A DNA stretch of 64,000 nt from Bacteroidetes bacterium UBA1312 (GTDB taxonomy: Bacteria; Bacteroidota; Bacteroidia; Chitinophagales; Chitinophagaceae). The stretch is taken from contig DBTQ01000036.1 in assembly GCA_002307135.1 (NCBI GenBank), forward strand, positions 62,001-126,000, in the 5' to 3' direction. Below, piece by piece: positions 35,100 through 43,752 of the stretch; the first letter of the stretch is position 1, and every line of letters begins with the position of its first letter. The position numbers and the translations under genes were made by a program. A model generated the notes under the pieces. The model ran no database searches. It worked only from the letters and a program-made list of their open reading frames with translations, and was not told the DNA's origin.

Positions 35100-35462
35100 A
35101 TGTTAGAAGAACTCACAAAAGAAGAATGTTCAAGATCCTTATTGCCGGTAAGGGATGCTTTGGATGTCATAAATGGTAAATGGAAGTTACATATCATTGC
35201 TTCCCTCTTGCATGGTGATAAACGATTTAAGGATTTGCAACGTGATATTAATAATATTACTGCCAAAATGCTTTCACAAGAATTGAAAAGTCTGGAGCAG
35301 CATGAACTGGTAGTACGAACAGTGTATGATTCGTCACCCGTAATTGTTGAATACTCATTGAGTGAGTATGGAAAAACATTAAAAAAGCTACTAGGAGCAC
35401 TCAGAGAGTGGGGGACGGAGCATCGAAAACGTATGATGATTACTACAAAAGAATTAGTATGA
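35100..35462 (+). CDS. HxlR-family winged-helix transcriptional regulator
   Basis: The ATG at 35100 gives 120 residues. The HxlR pattern is clear: RDALDVINGKWKLHIIASLL, GDKRFKDLQRDI, ITAKMLSQELKSLEQHELV and the wing VEYSLSEYGKTL. A cysteine at residue 10 lies where many HxlR proteins carry a redox- or electrophile-sensing Cys. Members usually repress a divergent gene; here that is yceI, 142 bases away. The possible -7 box at 35087 would leave almost no leader, so its own promoter is uncertain. Confidence 0.93.
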   Translation: MLEELTKEECSRSLLPVRDALDVINGKWKLHIIASLLHGDKRFKDLQRDINNITAKMLSQELKSLEQHELVVRTVYDSSPVIVEYSLSEYGKTLKKLLGALREWGTEHRKRMMITTKELV

Positions 35463-35583
35463 GGTATTGAAAATACCCATGATTGCAGATGTATGGTGTA
35501 ATAATATTTGCAATAACCCAGAAAATGAACCATATTTGTACGAGTACCTTTTTTGTCAATAACTTTCAAATTTTGATTTTAAG

Positions 35584-37521
35584 ATGAAGCATTTACTGCT
35601 ACTTTCATTTGCATTATTGAGTATGTTGGGCCTTAAAGCGGCTCCTGGTGACACTACATGGGTTCAGGCACATAGTGGTCTGCAGCTCGATTATTACAAT
35701 AATTTCGATACCACAATAAAGTTTCCGGACGGGACTACCAAGTATCGCAAAATTATTATGGTATTTACTATGGGCAAGTATGTTTGTCCTGCAGGATCTA
35801 GTTGGTGTGGTGACTGGGACTACACTGTACAAACTTTTGCAATGAACAAACGTGGAGATTCATTAGAATTAGGCCGTATCATTACACCTTATGCAAATGT
35901 TAGTTATGCACGTTTCCCTTGGACATGGAAACAACGTTACTATTTCGATGTAACAGATTATTACCCGGTATTGAAAGATTCAAATACAATCCGTATCCTT
36001 TATTCTGGTTATTCTGGAGGTTTTACAGCTGATGTAAAATTCGCAATGATAGAGGGAACTCCTGATAGAGATGTTACTGGTGTTAAACATCTATGGCATG
36101 GCAGCTACAGTTTTGGTAATGCATCTGATCCAATTGACAATCACGTTGCTGCTACAAGTCTTACGGCACCATCAGGTACGCAATCTGCGGCATATAAGCT
36201 CAATATTACAGGGCATGGTAGTGATGCTACCGGTTGTTCCGAATTTTGTAGTAAATATTATCAGGTATTGAAGGACGGTATTTTGGTCAATCAAAAAGAT
36301 ATTTGGAGAGATAATTGCGGTTTCAATAACTTGTATCCACAGAGTGGAACTTGGGTATATAACAGAGGTAACTGGTGTCCCGGAGCCCTTGTTAATACTA
36401 ACTTACATCCATTGCCTGGCATAAGCGGCGGGACGAATTTTAATCTAGCAATGCATTTTGAAAATTATACTACTGCGAGCCCGAGCGCAATTTATACAGT
36501 AGATGGTACAGTTGTGTATTATGCAGGGTTTAATAAAACATTAGATGCATCTATAGAAGACATTATTGCGCCGACGGACAATGAAAATAGTTTTAGACAA
36601 AACGCTAGAATTGGATTGACTACTATTAAAATAAAAAATACAGGAAGTACTACAATTAATAATATTGATTTTCAATATGGTGTTACTGGTCAACCATTAA
36701 CTAGCTATACTTGGTCGGGTACTTTAGCTGCATTGGCCGATACTACCATTGATTTACCATTTGCTGCTTCTTTATTGAGTGCTACAGGTACAGGTTTACC
36801 TTACGAAGTGAATATTATTAAAGTTAACGGTGCAACAGATAATGATGCAACAAATAATAAATTAACCTCAACATTTAATGCGGCACCTCAGTGGGCGAAT
36901 AACTTTGTTGTTACGTTTAAAACAAATGCGTCACTAAATGGTAGTGTTAGTGAAACAGAATGGAACATATATGACAAATATGGCACTGCTGTAGCACAAA
37001 GAGTAAATAATGCAGCAAATACAATCTATAGGGATACCATTACACTTCCCAATAATGAAGTGTACAAATTTGTAGTGACTGATGCTGGTTGCGATGGATT
37101 AAGCTTTTGGGCGAATACTGCAGGTGGATCCGGTTCTCTTCAAATAAAACCAACACCCTTTACAACTACATCATTAAGTGGATATTTTAATGGTGATTTT
37201 GGTTGTGGTTTTACACAATATTTCAAAGTAGGGACACCTACAAGTATTGCTGATATCCAAGGATTAGGTGCCATGTCAATGGATGTTTATCCAAACCCTA
37301 CTTCTAAAGACGCTACAGTTTCTATTAATGGATTGGCGAATGTGAAAGGTTTATTGCGTTTGTATGATAATATGGGAAAAATGGTCTTTGAAAAAAAAGT
37401 GAACAACCCTGAAGAAAAAATAGCATCGAGCAATTTGGCTAATGGCATTTATTATGTGATATATACGCCAGAACAATCAAATGCAAAGAGTATGCAAGCA
37501 AAGCTTGTGATTATTAAATAA
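35584..37521 (+). CDS. PNGase-F-like secreted protein with type IX sorting domain
   Basis: The 645-residue protein has a signal peptide ending near LKAA (20). Residues 20-330 resemble the two-domain peptide-N-glycosidase F fold: WCGDWDY (Asp79), RIITPYA, a GTPD hinge (158-161), GCSEFC (Glu220) and NWCPGALV. From memory, Asp79 and Glu220 align with PNGase F Asp60 and Glu206, while the stretch that should hold Glu118 (residues 138-146) shows no Glu. A middle part (330-450) looks like an Ig/CARDB-type domain. The last 75 residues are a type IX secretion sorting domain (VYPNPTSKD to KLVIIK). It is therefore a surface or secreted glycan-related protein, with amidase activity unproven. Confidence 0.85.
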   Translation: MKHLLLLSFALLSMLGLKAAPGDTTWVQAHSGLQLDYYNNFDTTIKFPDGTTKYRKIIMVFTMGKYVCPAGSSWCGDWDYTVQTFAMNKRGDSLELGRIITPYANVSYARFPWTWKQRYYFDVTDYYPVLKDSNTIRILYSGYSGGFTADVKFAMIEGTPDRDVTGVKHLWHGSYSFGNASDPIDNHVAATSLTAPSGTQSAAYKLNITGHGSDATGCSEFCSKYYQVLKDGILVNQKDIWRDNCGFNNLYPQSGTWVYNRGNWCPGALVNTNLHPLPGISGGTNFNLAMHFENYTTASPSAIYTVDGTVVYYAGFNKTLDASIEDIIAPTDNENSFRQNARIGLTTIKIKNTGSTTINNIDFQYGVTGQPLTSYTWSGTLAALADTTIDLPFAASLLSATGTGLPYEVNIIKVNGATDNDATNNKLTSTFNAAPQWANNFVVTFKTNASLNGSVSETEWNIYDKYGTAVAQRVNNAANTIYRDTITLPNNEVYKFVVTDAGCDGLSFWANTAGGSGSLQIKPTPFTTTSLSGYFNGDFGCGFTQYFKVGTPTSIADIQGLGAMSMDVYPNPTSKDATVSINGLANVKGLLRLYDNMGKMVFEKKVNNPEEKIASSNLANGIYYVIYTPEQSNAKSMQAKLVIIK

Positions 37522-37547
37522 TTATAGTGCCTTCAACAAATAATGCC

Positions 37548-38237
37548 ATGAAAAATTCATTGAAAATAGGTTTGACACTGTTTAGTGTGTTTTCTTGCTT
37601 TGTTGCATGTAAAAAGATTCAAGGTGATAATCAAGGACTAATCGCCGCGAATCAACAAGCGAATGATTTTATGTCCACTAAAAAAGGATCTTACTGGACT
37701 TATGGAGCCCCGGATGGTACTGTGTTTACAAGAACAGCCACAGGTAAGGATTCCATAAAGTTAGGCCTTACCTATAGTTATTATGAAAGGAAACAAGTAG
37801 GTGCAGATTCTACATTCCCTGATTATTTTGGTAAAAATTCGATCAAATATATTACCCTTGTTGACCTTACTGGCGATAAAACACAATATGTCAATTTTAT
37901 ATTGATTGAGGATAGTGCTAAAGTAGGCGATAATTGGAACAGTACGGAAACGATTAATTATTCAGGTGCAAATATAAATGTGGCGATTCAAAGTTCTGTA
38001 CAGTCGGTTGGCGGTACTCTTGTTTTTGGTAGCACAACCTATACAAATGTAGTACAAGTGCATAGTGATCTAAAGGCAAAATTGACGTTGTCTCCTGCAT
38101 ATACCAACTGTGGGTCTCTTAATATTTGGTTTGTAAAAGGCATTGGTATCATTAAAGAAGATGCGGATATTTCTATACTTGGTTTTTTCTCAAAACAATA
38201 CAACGATTCATTGTTGAGCTACCATATTGAACCTTAA
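37548..38237 (+). CDS. Uncharacterised lipoprotein
   Basis: The ATG at 37548 gives 229 residues; a GTG at 37527 would add seven ahead of the signal. The lipoprotein signal ends in CFVAC (Cys21). The mature part is a beta-rich domain with KKGSYWTYGAPDGTVF and a late NIWFVKGIGIIKED, a pattern often seen in Bacteroidota lipoproteins of unknown function. It follows the PNGase-like gene by 26 bases, so the two are probably co-transcribed. The pair may form a surface unit, which is inference. A perfect hairpin closes the unit. Confidence 0.8.
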   Translation: MKNSLKIGLTLFSVFSCFVACKKIQGDNQGLIAANQQANDFMSTKKGSYWTYGAPDGTVFTRTATGKDSIKLGLTYSYYERKQVGADSTFPDYFGKNSIKYITLVDLTGDKTQYVNFILIEDSAKVGDNWNSTETINYSGANINVAIQSSVQSVGGTLVFGSTTYTNVVQVHSDLKAKLTLSPAYTNCGSLNIWFVKGIGIIKEDADISILGFFSKQYNDSLLSYHIEP

Positions 38238-38256
38238 TTACGTGTTCTGAACGATA

Positions 38257-38298
38257 AAGAAAACCGAAAGCAATTGCTTTCGGTTTTCTTGTTTTTTT
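38257..38298. terminator. Bidirectional terminator between lipoprotein gene and mutB
   Basis: A 34-base perfect palindrome (arms 38257-38273 and 38274-38290, core AACCGAAAGCAA/TTGCTTTCGGTT) is followed by a T-run to 38298. Convergent genes end on either side. Confidence 0.9.
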
Positions 38299-38300
38299 AC

Positions 38301-40439
38301 TTATTCTTTTATTGCAATCATCTTATGCAATATGTCAATAGCACTCTTGGCTATAACAGTACCTGGTCCGAATACAAACGACACGCCTGCGTTGTAGAGA
38401 AAATCATAATCTTGCTGAGGAATAACACCACCTGCAACGATCATAATATCCTCACGTCCATATTTTTTCAATTCTTCAATTACTTGAGGAATTAATGTTT
38501 TATGTCCGGCAGCAAGACTTGAAATACCTAGAATATGCACATCGTTTTCTACAGCTTGTTTGGCTGCTTCCGCAGGTGTTTGAAACAGTGGGCCAATATC
38601 TACATCAAAGCCTAAATCGGCAAAACTGGTGGCTATTACTTTGGCGCCACGGTCATGGCCATCCTGTCCCATTTTAGCAATCATTATCCTTGGACGACGA
38701 CCGTCCTGTAACGCGAATTCATCTGCAAGCCGTCTTGCTTCCTGAAAGTTTTTATCCATTGCTATTTCTTTAGAATAAACACCGGCAATGGAACGAATGC
38801 GTGCCTGATAGCGGCCATATATTTTTTCCATTGCGAATGAAATTTCGCCCAATGTAGCCCTTGCCCGGGCTGCTTCAATACCTAGTGCTAATAAATTGCC
38901 GGTACCATTTTTTGCAGCCTCTGTCAATGCATCTAATGCCTGTTGTACTTGTTCATTGTTTCTGTTATCCTTCAATTGTTTCAGTCGCTCCAGTTGCTGT
39001 ATGCGTACTTTGGCATTATCTACATCCAGAATTTCAATATTAGAAGGTTCGTCGGTAATGTAATTGTTTACGCCTACTATAATATCTTTTCCTCCGTCAA
39101 TACGTGCTTGTTTCCGAGCCGCCGCTTCTTCAATGCGCATTTTAGGTACACCTGTTTCAATAGCTTTAGCCATACCACCCAAGGCTTCTACCTCTTCAAT
39201 TAAAGCCCAAGCTTTTTGTGCTAACTGTTCGGTCAAATATTCTACATAATAAGAACCGCCCCATGGATCGACTGTGCGGCAGATGTCGGTTTCCTGCTGC
39301 AAGATAATTTGTGTATTACGAGCAATACGCGCGCTGAAATCAGTTGGCAACGCAATAGCTTCATCGAGTGCATTGGTGTGTAAGCTTTGTGTATGACCCA
39401 TTGCTGCAGCAAGAGCTTCTATACAGGTGCGTGTAATATTATTGAATGGGTCTTGCTCTGTAAGACTCCAGCCACTTGTTTGGCAATGGGTACGGAGTGC
39501 CATACTTTTCTCTTTTTTCGGATCAAATTGTTTAACTAATTTGGACCAAAGCATACGAGCAGCACGCATTTTGGCTATTTCCATAAAATGATTCATGCCA
39601 ATAGCCCAGAAGAAAGAAAGGCGTGGGGCAAAATCGTCAATAGCCAATCCTGCTTTGATACCGGTTCTTATATATTCTAAACCATCCGCCAAAGTATAGG
39701 CCAATTCAATATCTGCGGTGGCTCCAGCTTCTTGCATGTGGTAACCGCTTATAGATATAGAATTGAATTTTGGCATTTTCTGTGAAGTAAATTCAAAAAT
39801 ATCCGCAATAATTCTCATGGAAGCATCAGGTGGGTAAACATAAGTATTCCGCACCATGAATTCTTTGAGTATATCATTTTGTATTGTGCCACTTAACTTT
39901 TCCATACTAACACCCTGCTCTTCTGCTGCTACGATATAGAAGGCAAGTATAGGCAGTACGGCGCCATTCATGGTCATGGATACACTCATTTCGTCCAAGG
40001 GTATCTGGTCGAATAGAATTTTCATATCCAGTATCGAATCTATGGCTACACCAGCTTTCCCCACATCACCGACTACGCGCTCATGGTCGCTGTCGTAGCC
40101 CCTGTGTGTAGCTAAATCAAATGCAACCGACAATCCTTTTTGACCTGCTGCAAGATTTCTTCTGTAAAAAGCATTGCTTTCCTCTGCTGTACTGAAACCT
40201 GCATATTGTCTGATTGTCCATGGTTTTTGAACATACATGCTGCTGTATGGCCCTCGAAGAAAAGGTGTTATGCCAGCAGCAAAATGTAGCTGTTCTTTCT
40301 GTTCAATATCGGTATCTGCATAGGTCGGTTTTATCGCAATATCCTCTGCAGTATGCCACAAAACAGATTCTGGCGTAGAGTTGGTTACAATTTGATGCTT
40401 ATTGTTTTGGTATTCAATATTTGAAAAGTCTTTACGCAT
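38301..40439 (-). CDS. mutB: Methylmalonyl-CoA mutase, large (catalytic) subunit
   Basis: The 712-residue protein is the full-length B12 enzyme. The TIM-barrel part has RGPYSSMYVQKPWTIRQYAG, YRRNLAAGQKGLSVAFDLATHRGYDSD and a LRTHCQTSGWSLTEQDPFNN block. The C-terminal cobalamin domain has DxHxxG (GQDGHDRG, His595) and a GGVIP loop. It interconverts methylmalonyl-CoA and succinyl-CoA. The partner mutA lies upstream on the same strand, separated by an acetyltransferase gene. No epimerase or MeaB chaperone is present in the window. Confidence 0.96.
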   Translation of the reverse strand: MRKDFSNIEYQNNKHQIVTNSTPESVLWHTAEDIAIKPTYADTDIEQKEQLHFAAGITPFLRGPYSSMYVQKPWTIRQYAGFSTAEESNAFYRRNLAAGQKGLSVAFDLATHRGYDSDHERVVGDVGKAGVAIDSILDMKILFDQIPLDEMSVSMTMNGAVLPILAFYIVAAEEQGVSMEKLSGTIQNDILKEFMVRNTYVYPPDASMRIIADIFEFTSQKMPKFNSISISGYHMQEAGATADIELAYTLADGLEYIRTGIKAGLAIDDFAPRLSFFWAIGMNHFMEIAKMRAARMLWSKLVKQFDPKKEKSMALRTHCQTSGWSLTEQDPFNNITRTCIEALAAAMGHTQSLHTNALDEAIALPTDFSARIARNTQIILQQETDICRTVDPWGGSYYVEYLTEQLAQKAWALIEEVEALGGMAKAIETGVPKMRIEEAAARKQARIDGGKDIIVGVNNYITDEPSNIEILDVDNAKVRIQQLERLKQLKDNRNNEQVQQALDALTEAAKNGTGNLLALGIEAARARATLGEISFAMEKIYGRYQARIRSIAGVYSKEIAMDKNFQEARRLADEFALQDGRRPRIMIAKMGQDGHDRGAKVIATSFADLGFDVDIGPLFQTPAEAAKQAVENDVHILGISSLAAGHKTLIPQVIEELKKYGREDIMIVAGGVIPQQDYDFLYNAGVSFVFGPGTVIAKSAIDILHKMIAIKE

Positions 40440-40495
40440 GTTGACTTATTGTATTTGAAGTAATTTTTTCGATGGATAATAATGGAATGAAAAAT

Positions 40496-41044
40496 TTAGA
40501 ACCGATAATATTCGTTACGCAATAATCCATACACTAAGGAGTCCTCAATTTTTTCATTTACGCAATAATGTTGTTTCAGCAAACCCTCTTCTTTAAATCC
40601 AATGCCTGTTAGTAATTTTCGGGATGCTATATTTTCAGGATGAGTAAAAGCTTCAATTCTGTTTAGCCCCATTTTGGAGAATCCATATTCCATAATCGGT
40701 TTTATGGCTTCTTTCATAAAACCTTTATTTTTATAATCTTCAGAAGACATCCCATATCCAATTTCAGATCTGCTGTGCATCTTATACCAGTTATGATAGG
40801 CACAATTTCCAATAATAGCGTTGCTCTGTTTTTCAATAAGATGGAAAAATAAAAATGAAGTTCTATACGTGGTCATACCACCTTTAATTTTATTTTGTTC
40901 AATTTGTAATTGTTCTTCGGTCGTTAGCCCAAAGTAATCCATGATATCCTGCTCCGTACTCGTTGCATACAAATTGAGGTAATCTTCAGCCGTAGTTATT
41001 CTCAGCAGAAGTCTTTCAGTTTCCAACATATTAGCGTTATACAT
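40496..41044 (-). CDS. GNAT acetyltransferase (RimJ/RimL-like)
   Basis: The 182-residue protein has a GNAT fold: ETERLLLRITTAEDYLNLY at the start, IGNCAYHNWY, EIGYGMSSEDYKNKGFMKEAIKPIMEYGF (acetyl-CoA loop region) and NRIEAFTHPENIASRKLLTGIGFKEEGLLK. A second ATG (41029) is an equally possible start. It lies between mutA (23-base gap) and mutB (56-base gap) in the same direction, an unusual place for a RimL-type enzyme. The substrate is unknown. Acetylation of the mutase is a speculation based only on position. Confidence 0.9.
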   Translation of the reverse strand: MYNANMLETERLLLRITTAEDYLNLYATSTEQDIMDYFGLTTEEQLQIEQNKIKGGMTTYRTSFLFFHLIEKQSNAIIGNCAYHNWYKMHSRSEIGYGMSSEDYKNKGFMKEAIKPIMEYGFSKMGLNRIEAFTHPENIASRKLLTGIGFKEEGLLKQHYCVNEKIEDSLVYGLLRNEYYRF

Positions 41045-41067
41045 GCAAAGTATTTTTGGAATTTTGT

Positions 41068-42393
41068 TTAAATAATTTCGTCTGATAACAATACCGGCTG
41101 TAATCCTTTACCAACAATCTTCTTATTAGCATTAGCTATTGGTTGATCCGCTGCATTAGGATATTTGTTTACACCAATCAATATACGTTTCCCATCCTTA
41201 TACTCCTGTATCCATTTGGTTGCTTGAGTTGCAATTTCAGATTGGATTATTCCTTTTTCAAAATACGCAATCAAACCTCCCGCTTTTTCAATTTCCTGAA
41301 AATATGTCCAGCTTTTTGTCGCTATTTGTGTGGTAAGCGTTTCTAGGTAGTAAGATCCTGAAGCAACATCTGCTATTTTATGCAAATAGCTTTCTTCTTT
41401 AAATAAAAGTTGTTGGTTACGGCTCATGCGACTACTGAAATTATTGGAAGTGTTTATGTTTTCATCAAATGCACGAATTAATAAGCTATTGCAACCTCCC
41501 AGTACGGCAGCCATTCCTGCAATAGAGTCACGTAACAGATTATTGTAAGCATCGAATGGAGCACGATAAACACCACTCGTTTCTATATGCAATTGCACAT
41601 TAGGGTTGATATCGTACTGTTTAAAAACAAGAGGTAATAATGTTCTGAAAGCCCTTATTTTGGCGATCTCTTCAAAAAAATCGGTACCGGTTGCCAATGA
41701 CACTTCAACGTTTTTAATGTTTTTTATCCTGTTGGCTTCATCGAGCCAATACAGATATTCATTTACCTGAGCCAATGCACAAGCCAGTTGATAAGACGAA
41801 TTTGCACCGGTGTTTTGGAATAGGGTAGTGTCAATACTAATATTGGAACAATTGCTTTGGGCTATAAAATTTAAAAATCGTTGTTTTGCTTCTTCTTGTT
41901 GCCATTCGCCGTCTGCTAGGTACACGGCAATAGGGTCGAAAGAAATCCTGCAATTCAATTCGTCCAATGTAATATTTGCTGCACCTAAATATTTTTTAAA
42001 AGCAGGAATAAAAGACTGCTCATTATTGGTTACAGAAAAATGAGTGTAGATAAATTTTAGTTCAATACCGTTTAATAAATCGGCAATATCTACTTCTTTA
42101 TTTATAATAAAACATAAACCAGAAGCACCTCCCTGTAATTCTTGTAAAGACTTACTATTAGCAGTTTTAGCGTCTTCAACAATAATTGATGCGCAGATTT
42201 CCCAGTCTGGATTTTGAAAGACCGCAGTAACTTCATCTGATCTGTCCTCGATGGTGTAAAACGGATGAATTTTAATGTCGTTTCTATCCAACACTTCAAG
42301 ATTGTTAAATGTGATGCCTTTTAAGTCTCTTTCTAGTCTTGCCTTCCAGTCTTCGGCATTTGCAGGACTAAATTCAGAAAATAGTTTTTCCAT
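41068..42393 (-). CDS. mutA: Methylmalonyl-CoA mutase, small subunit, short form
   Basis: The 441-residue protein is homologous to the barrel domain of MutB. It contains EDWKARLERDLKG, ASIIVEDAKT, the barrel block EIAKIRAFRTLLPLV, IETSGVYRAPFDAYNNLLRDSIAGMAAVLGG and SSRMSRNQQLLFKEESYLHKIADVASGSYYLE. It stops after a short tail and lacks the C-terminal cobalamin-like domain carried by longer small subunits (about 600 residues). Short forms are, to my knowledge, usual in parts of Bacteroidota. It is structural, not catalytic, in the heterodimer. Confidence 0.9.
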   Translation of the reverse strand: MEKLFSEFSPANAEDWKARLERDLKGITFNNLEVLDRNDIKIHPFYTIEDRSDEVTAVFQNPDWEICASIIVEDAKTANSKSLQELQGGASGLCFIINKEVDIADLLNGIELKFIYTHFSVTNNEQSFIPAFKKYLGAANITLDELNCRISFDPIAVYLADGEWQQEEAKQRFLNFIAQSNCSNISIDTTLFQNTGANSSYQLACALAQVNEYLYWLDEANRIKNIKNVEVSLATGTDFFEEIAKIRAFRTLLPLVFKQYDINPNVQLHIETSGVYRAPFDAYNNLLRDSIAGMAAVLGGCNSLLIRAFDENINTSNNFSSRMSRNQQLLFKEESYLHKIADVASGSYYLETLTTQIATKSWTYFQEIEKAGGLIAYFEKGIIQSEIATQATKWIQEYKDGKRILIGVNKYPNAADQPIANANKKIVGKGLQPVLLSDEII

Positions 42394-42525
42394 TGCTGGT
42401 GAAAATATGATTTTAATTGAAATATCGTTTGCAATAACAGTTTGTAAAGGTAATACGCACCCGCTAATGTATTGCTATGGTTCTAGCAGTTTTCTTTGAT
42501 GCACCATCTATTGTAAAGGCTAAGG

Positions 42526-43080
42526 CTATTCGCCCCATTTATAACTTTTTATTGCTACACCTGCAAGCTGTAGTGCCCTATCTACAACTGTTTCTACTAC
42601 TTGCTCTATAGTTGATGGATTGCTGTAAAATGATGGAGTAGCCGGGCATATAATTCCTCCAGCTTCAGTGACGGTAGTCATGTTCCGCAAATGAATAAGA
42701 CTGTAGGGTGTTTCGCGCACTACACAAATTAGTTTTTTACGTTCTTTGAGCATTACATCAGCACTACGGCTAATAAGATCATTACTAATGCCGGTCGCTA
42801 TTCTTCCCAAAGTACCCATGCTGCATGGGCAGATGATCAACGCGTCATATCCTGCACTTCCGGAAGCAAATGGGGCGTAAAAATTATTCTTTTCCCAAAC
42901 TTTAAATGGATAGTTATCATAGGCTGTATTGCTTAATTCATGTTGCCAAACGCTACGTGCATTATCGCTCCATACCAATGATATTTCTTCAAAACGATCA
43001 CTAATTTGTTGCAGTTTGTCCAACATTACTTTGGTATATACAGACCCGCTTGCGCCGGTTACAGCTATTGCTAATTTCAT
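42526..43080 (-). CDS. ubiX: Flavin prenyltransferase UbiX
   Basis: The 184-residue protein shows the UbiX pattern: KLAIAVTGASGSVY at the start, SASGSAGYD-type loop (here FASGSAGYDALIICPCSMGTL), IATGISNDLISRSADVMLKER, and VRETPYSLIHLRNM. It attaches a dimethylallyl group to FMN to make the prenyl-FMN cofactor of UbiD. A UbiD is encoded at 29596-31431, so enzyme and cofactor maker are both in the window though not adjacent. Confidence 0.95.
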   Translation of the reverse strand: MKLAIAVTGASGSVYTKVMLDKLQQISDRFEEISLVWSDNARSVWQHELSNTAYDNYPFKVWEKNNFYAPFASGSAGYDALIICPCSMGTLGRIATGISNDLISRSADVMLKERKKLICVVRETPYSLIHLRNMTTVTEAGGIICPATPSFYSNPSTIEQVVETVVDRALQLAGVAIKSYKWGE

Positions 43081-43113
43081 TTTTACCGTGTAAAGAATTT
43101 ATTTTTCTGACAA

Positions 43114-43121
43114 CAAAGCTA
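43114..43121 (-). promoter_or_regulatory. Candidate -7 box for ubiX
   Basis: On the minus strand TAGCTTTG is an exact TAnnTTTG match about 34 bases ahead of the ubiX ATG. The nearest TTG upstream is about 25 bases away, further than usual, so only the -7 element is convincing. Confidence 0.4.
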
Positions 43122-43166
43122 CATGGAAAATAGTTGTAAATTCGTCCAATAAAATGACGAACACCA

Positions 43167-43733
43167 ATGAAAAAAATACTTTTAAGTTGTGTTACAATAT
43201 TGATGCTTTCACCACTGTTGATGGCACAGAGTAAGACTAAGAAAAACACTAAGCAAGCAAGCAAGGTCGAGGCTGTTGACCTCAACGAAATAAAATGGGT
43301 CAGTATTGATGAGGTGCAACAACTAATGAAAAAAGAACCTCGTAAAGTTTATGTTGATGTATATACACAATGGTGCGGCTGGTGTAAGGTGATGGATAAG
43401 AAAACATTCACAAATAAAGAGGTCATTAAATACATCAATACTCATTTCTATGCAGTAAAGTTGGATGCGGAACAAACAGACAGCATCCACTTCATGGGTA
43501 ATAGTTATGGGCTTGAAGGTAGAACGAATCAGTTTGCCATATCCTTATTGCGTGGACAAATGTCTTATCCAACAACTGTTATCATGGAAGAGAATTTTCA
43601 AAATCCACAGGTTATTCCTGGCTATCAGGAAGTAAACAATATGGAACAGATACTCAAATATTTGGGTGGTAATATTTATAAAACGACACCTTGGGAAGAG
43701 TACACGAAGTCATTCAAAGGAAGTTGGCAATAA
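43167..43733 (+). CDS. Secreted thioredoxin-fold protein (WCGWC)
   Basis: The 188-residue protein has a signal peptide ending near LMAQ (21), a basic linker, and a thioredoxin-like domain of the DUF255/thioredoxin_7 type. Its active site is QWCGWCKVMDKKTF (Cys70/Cys73), followed by EVIKYINTHFYAVKLDAEQ and a SYPTTVIMEE cis-proline region. It would act in the periplasm and could be another DsbD client. Divergent from ubiX with 86 bases between, and convergent with the LutA-like gene with only 19 bases between stops. Confidence 0.88.
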   Translation: MKKILLSCVTILMLSPLLMAQSKTKKNTKQASKVEAVDLNEIKWVSIDEVQQLMKKEPRKVYVDVYTQWCGWCKVMDKKTFTNKEVIKYINTHFYAVKLDAEQTDSIHFMGNSYGLEGRTNQFAISLLRGQMSYPTTVIMEENFQNPQVIPGYQEVNNMEQILKYLGGNIYKTTPWEEYTKSFKGSWQ

Positions 43734-43752
43734 ATCGATGGAATTACTGATT

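Noticed and set aside
34958..35569. N-terminal extension of yceI of about 200 residues in one open frame
   Set aside because: It runs antisense through hxlR and lies upstream of a signal peptide start with its own -7 box; the ATG at 34957 is the real start.
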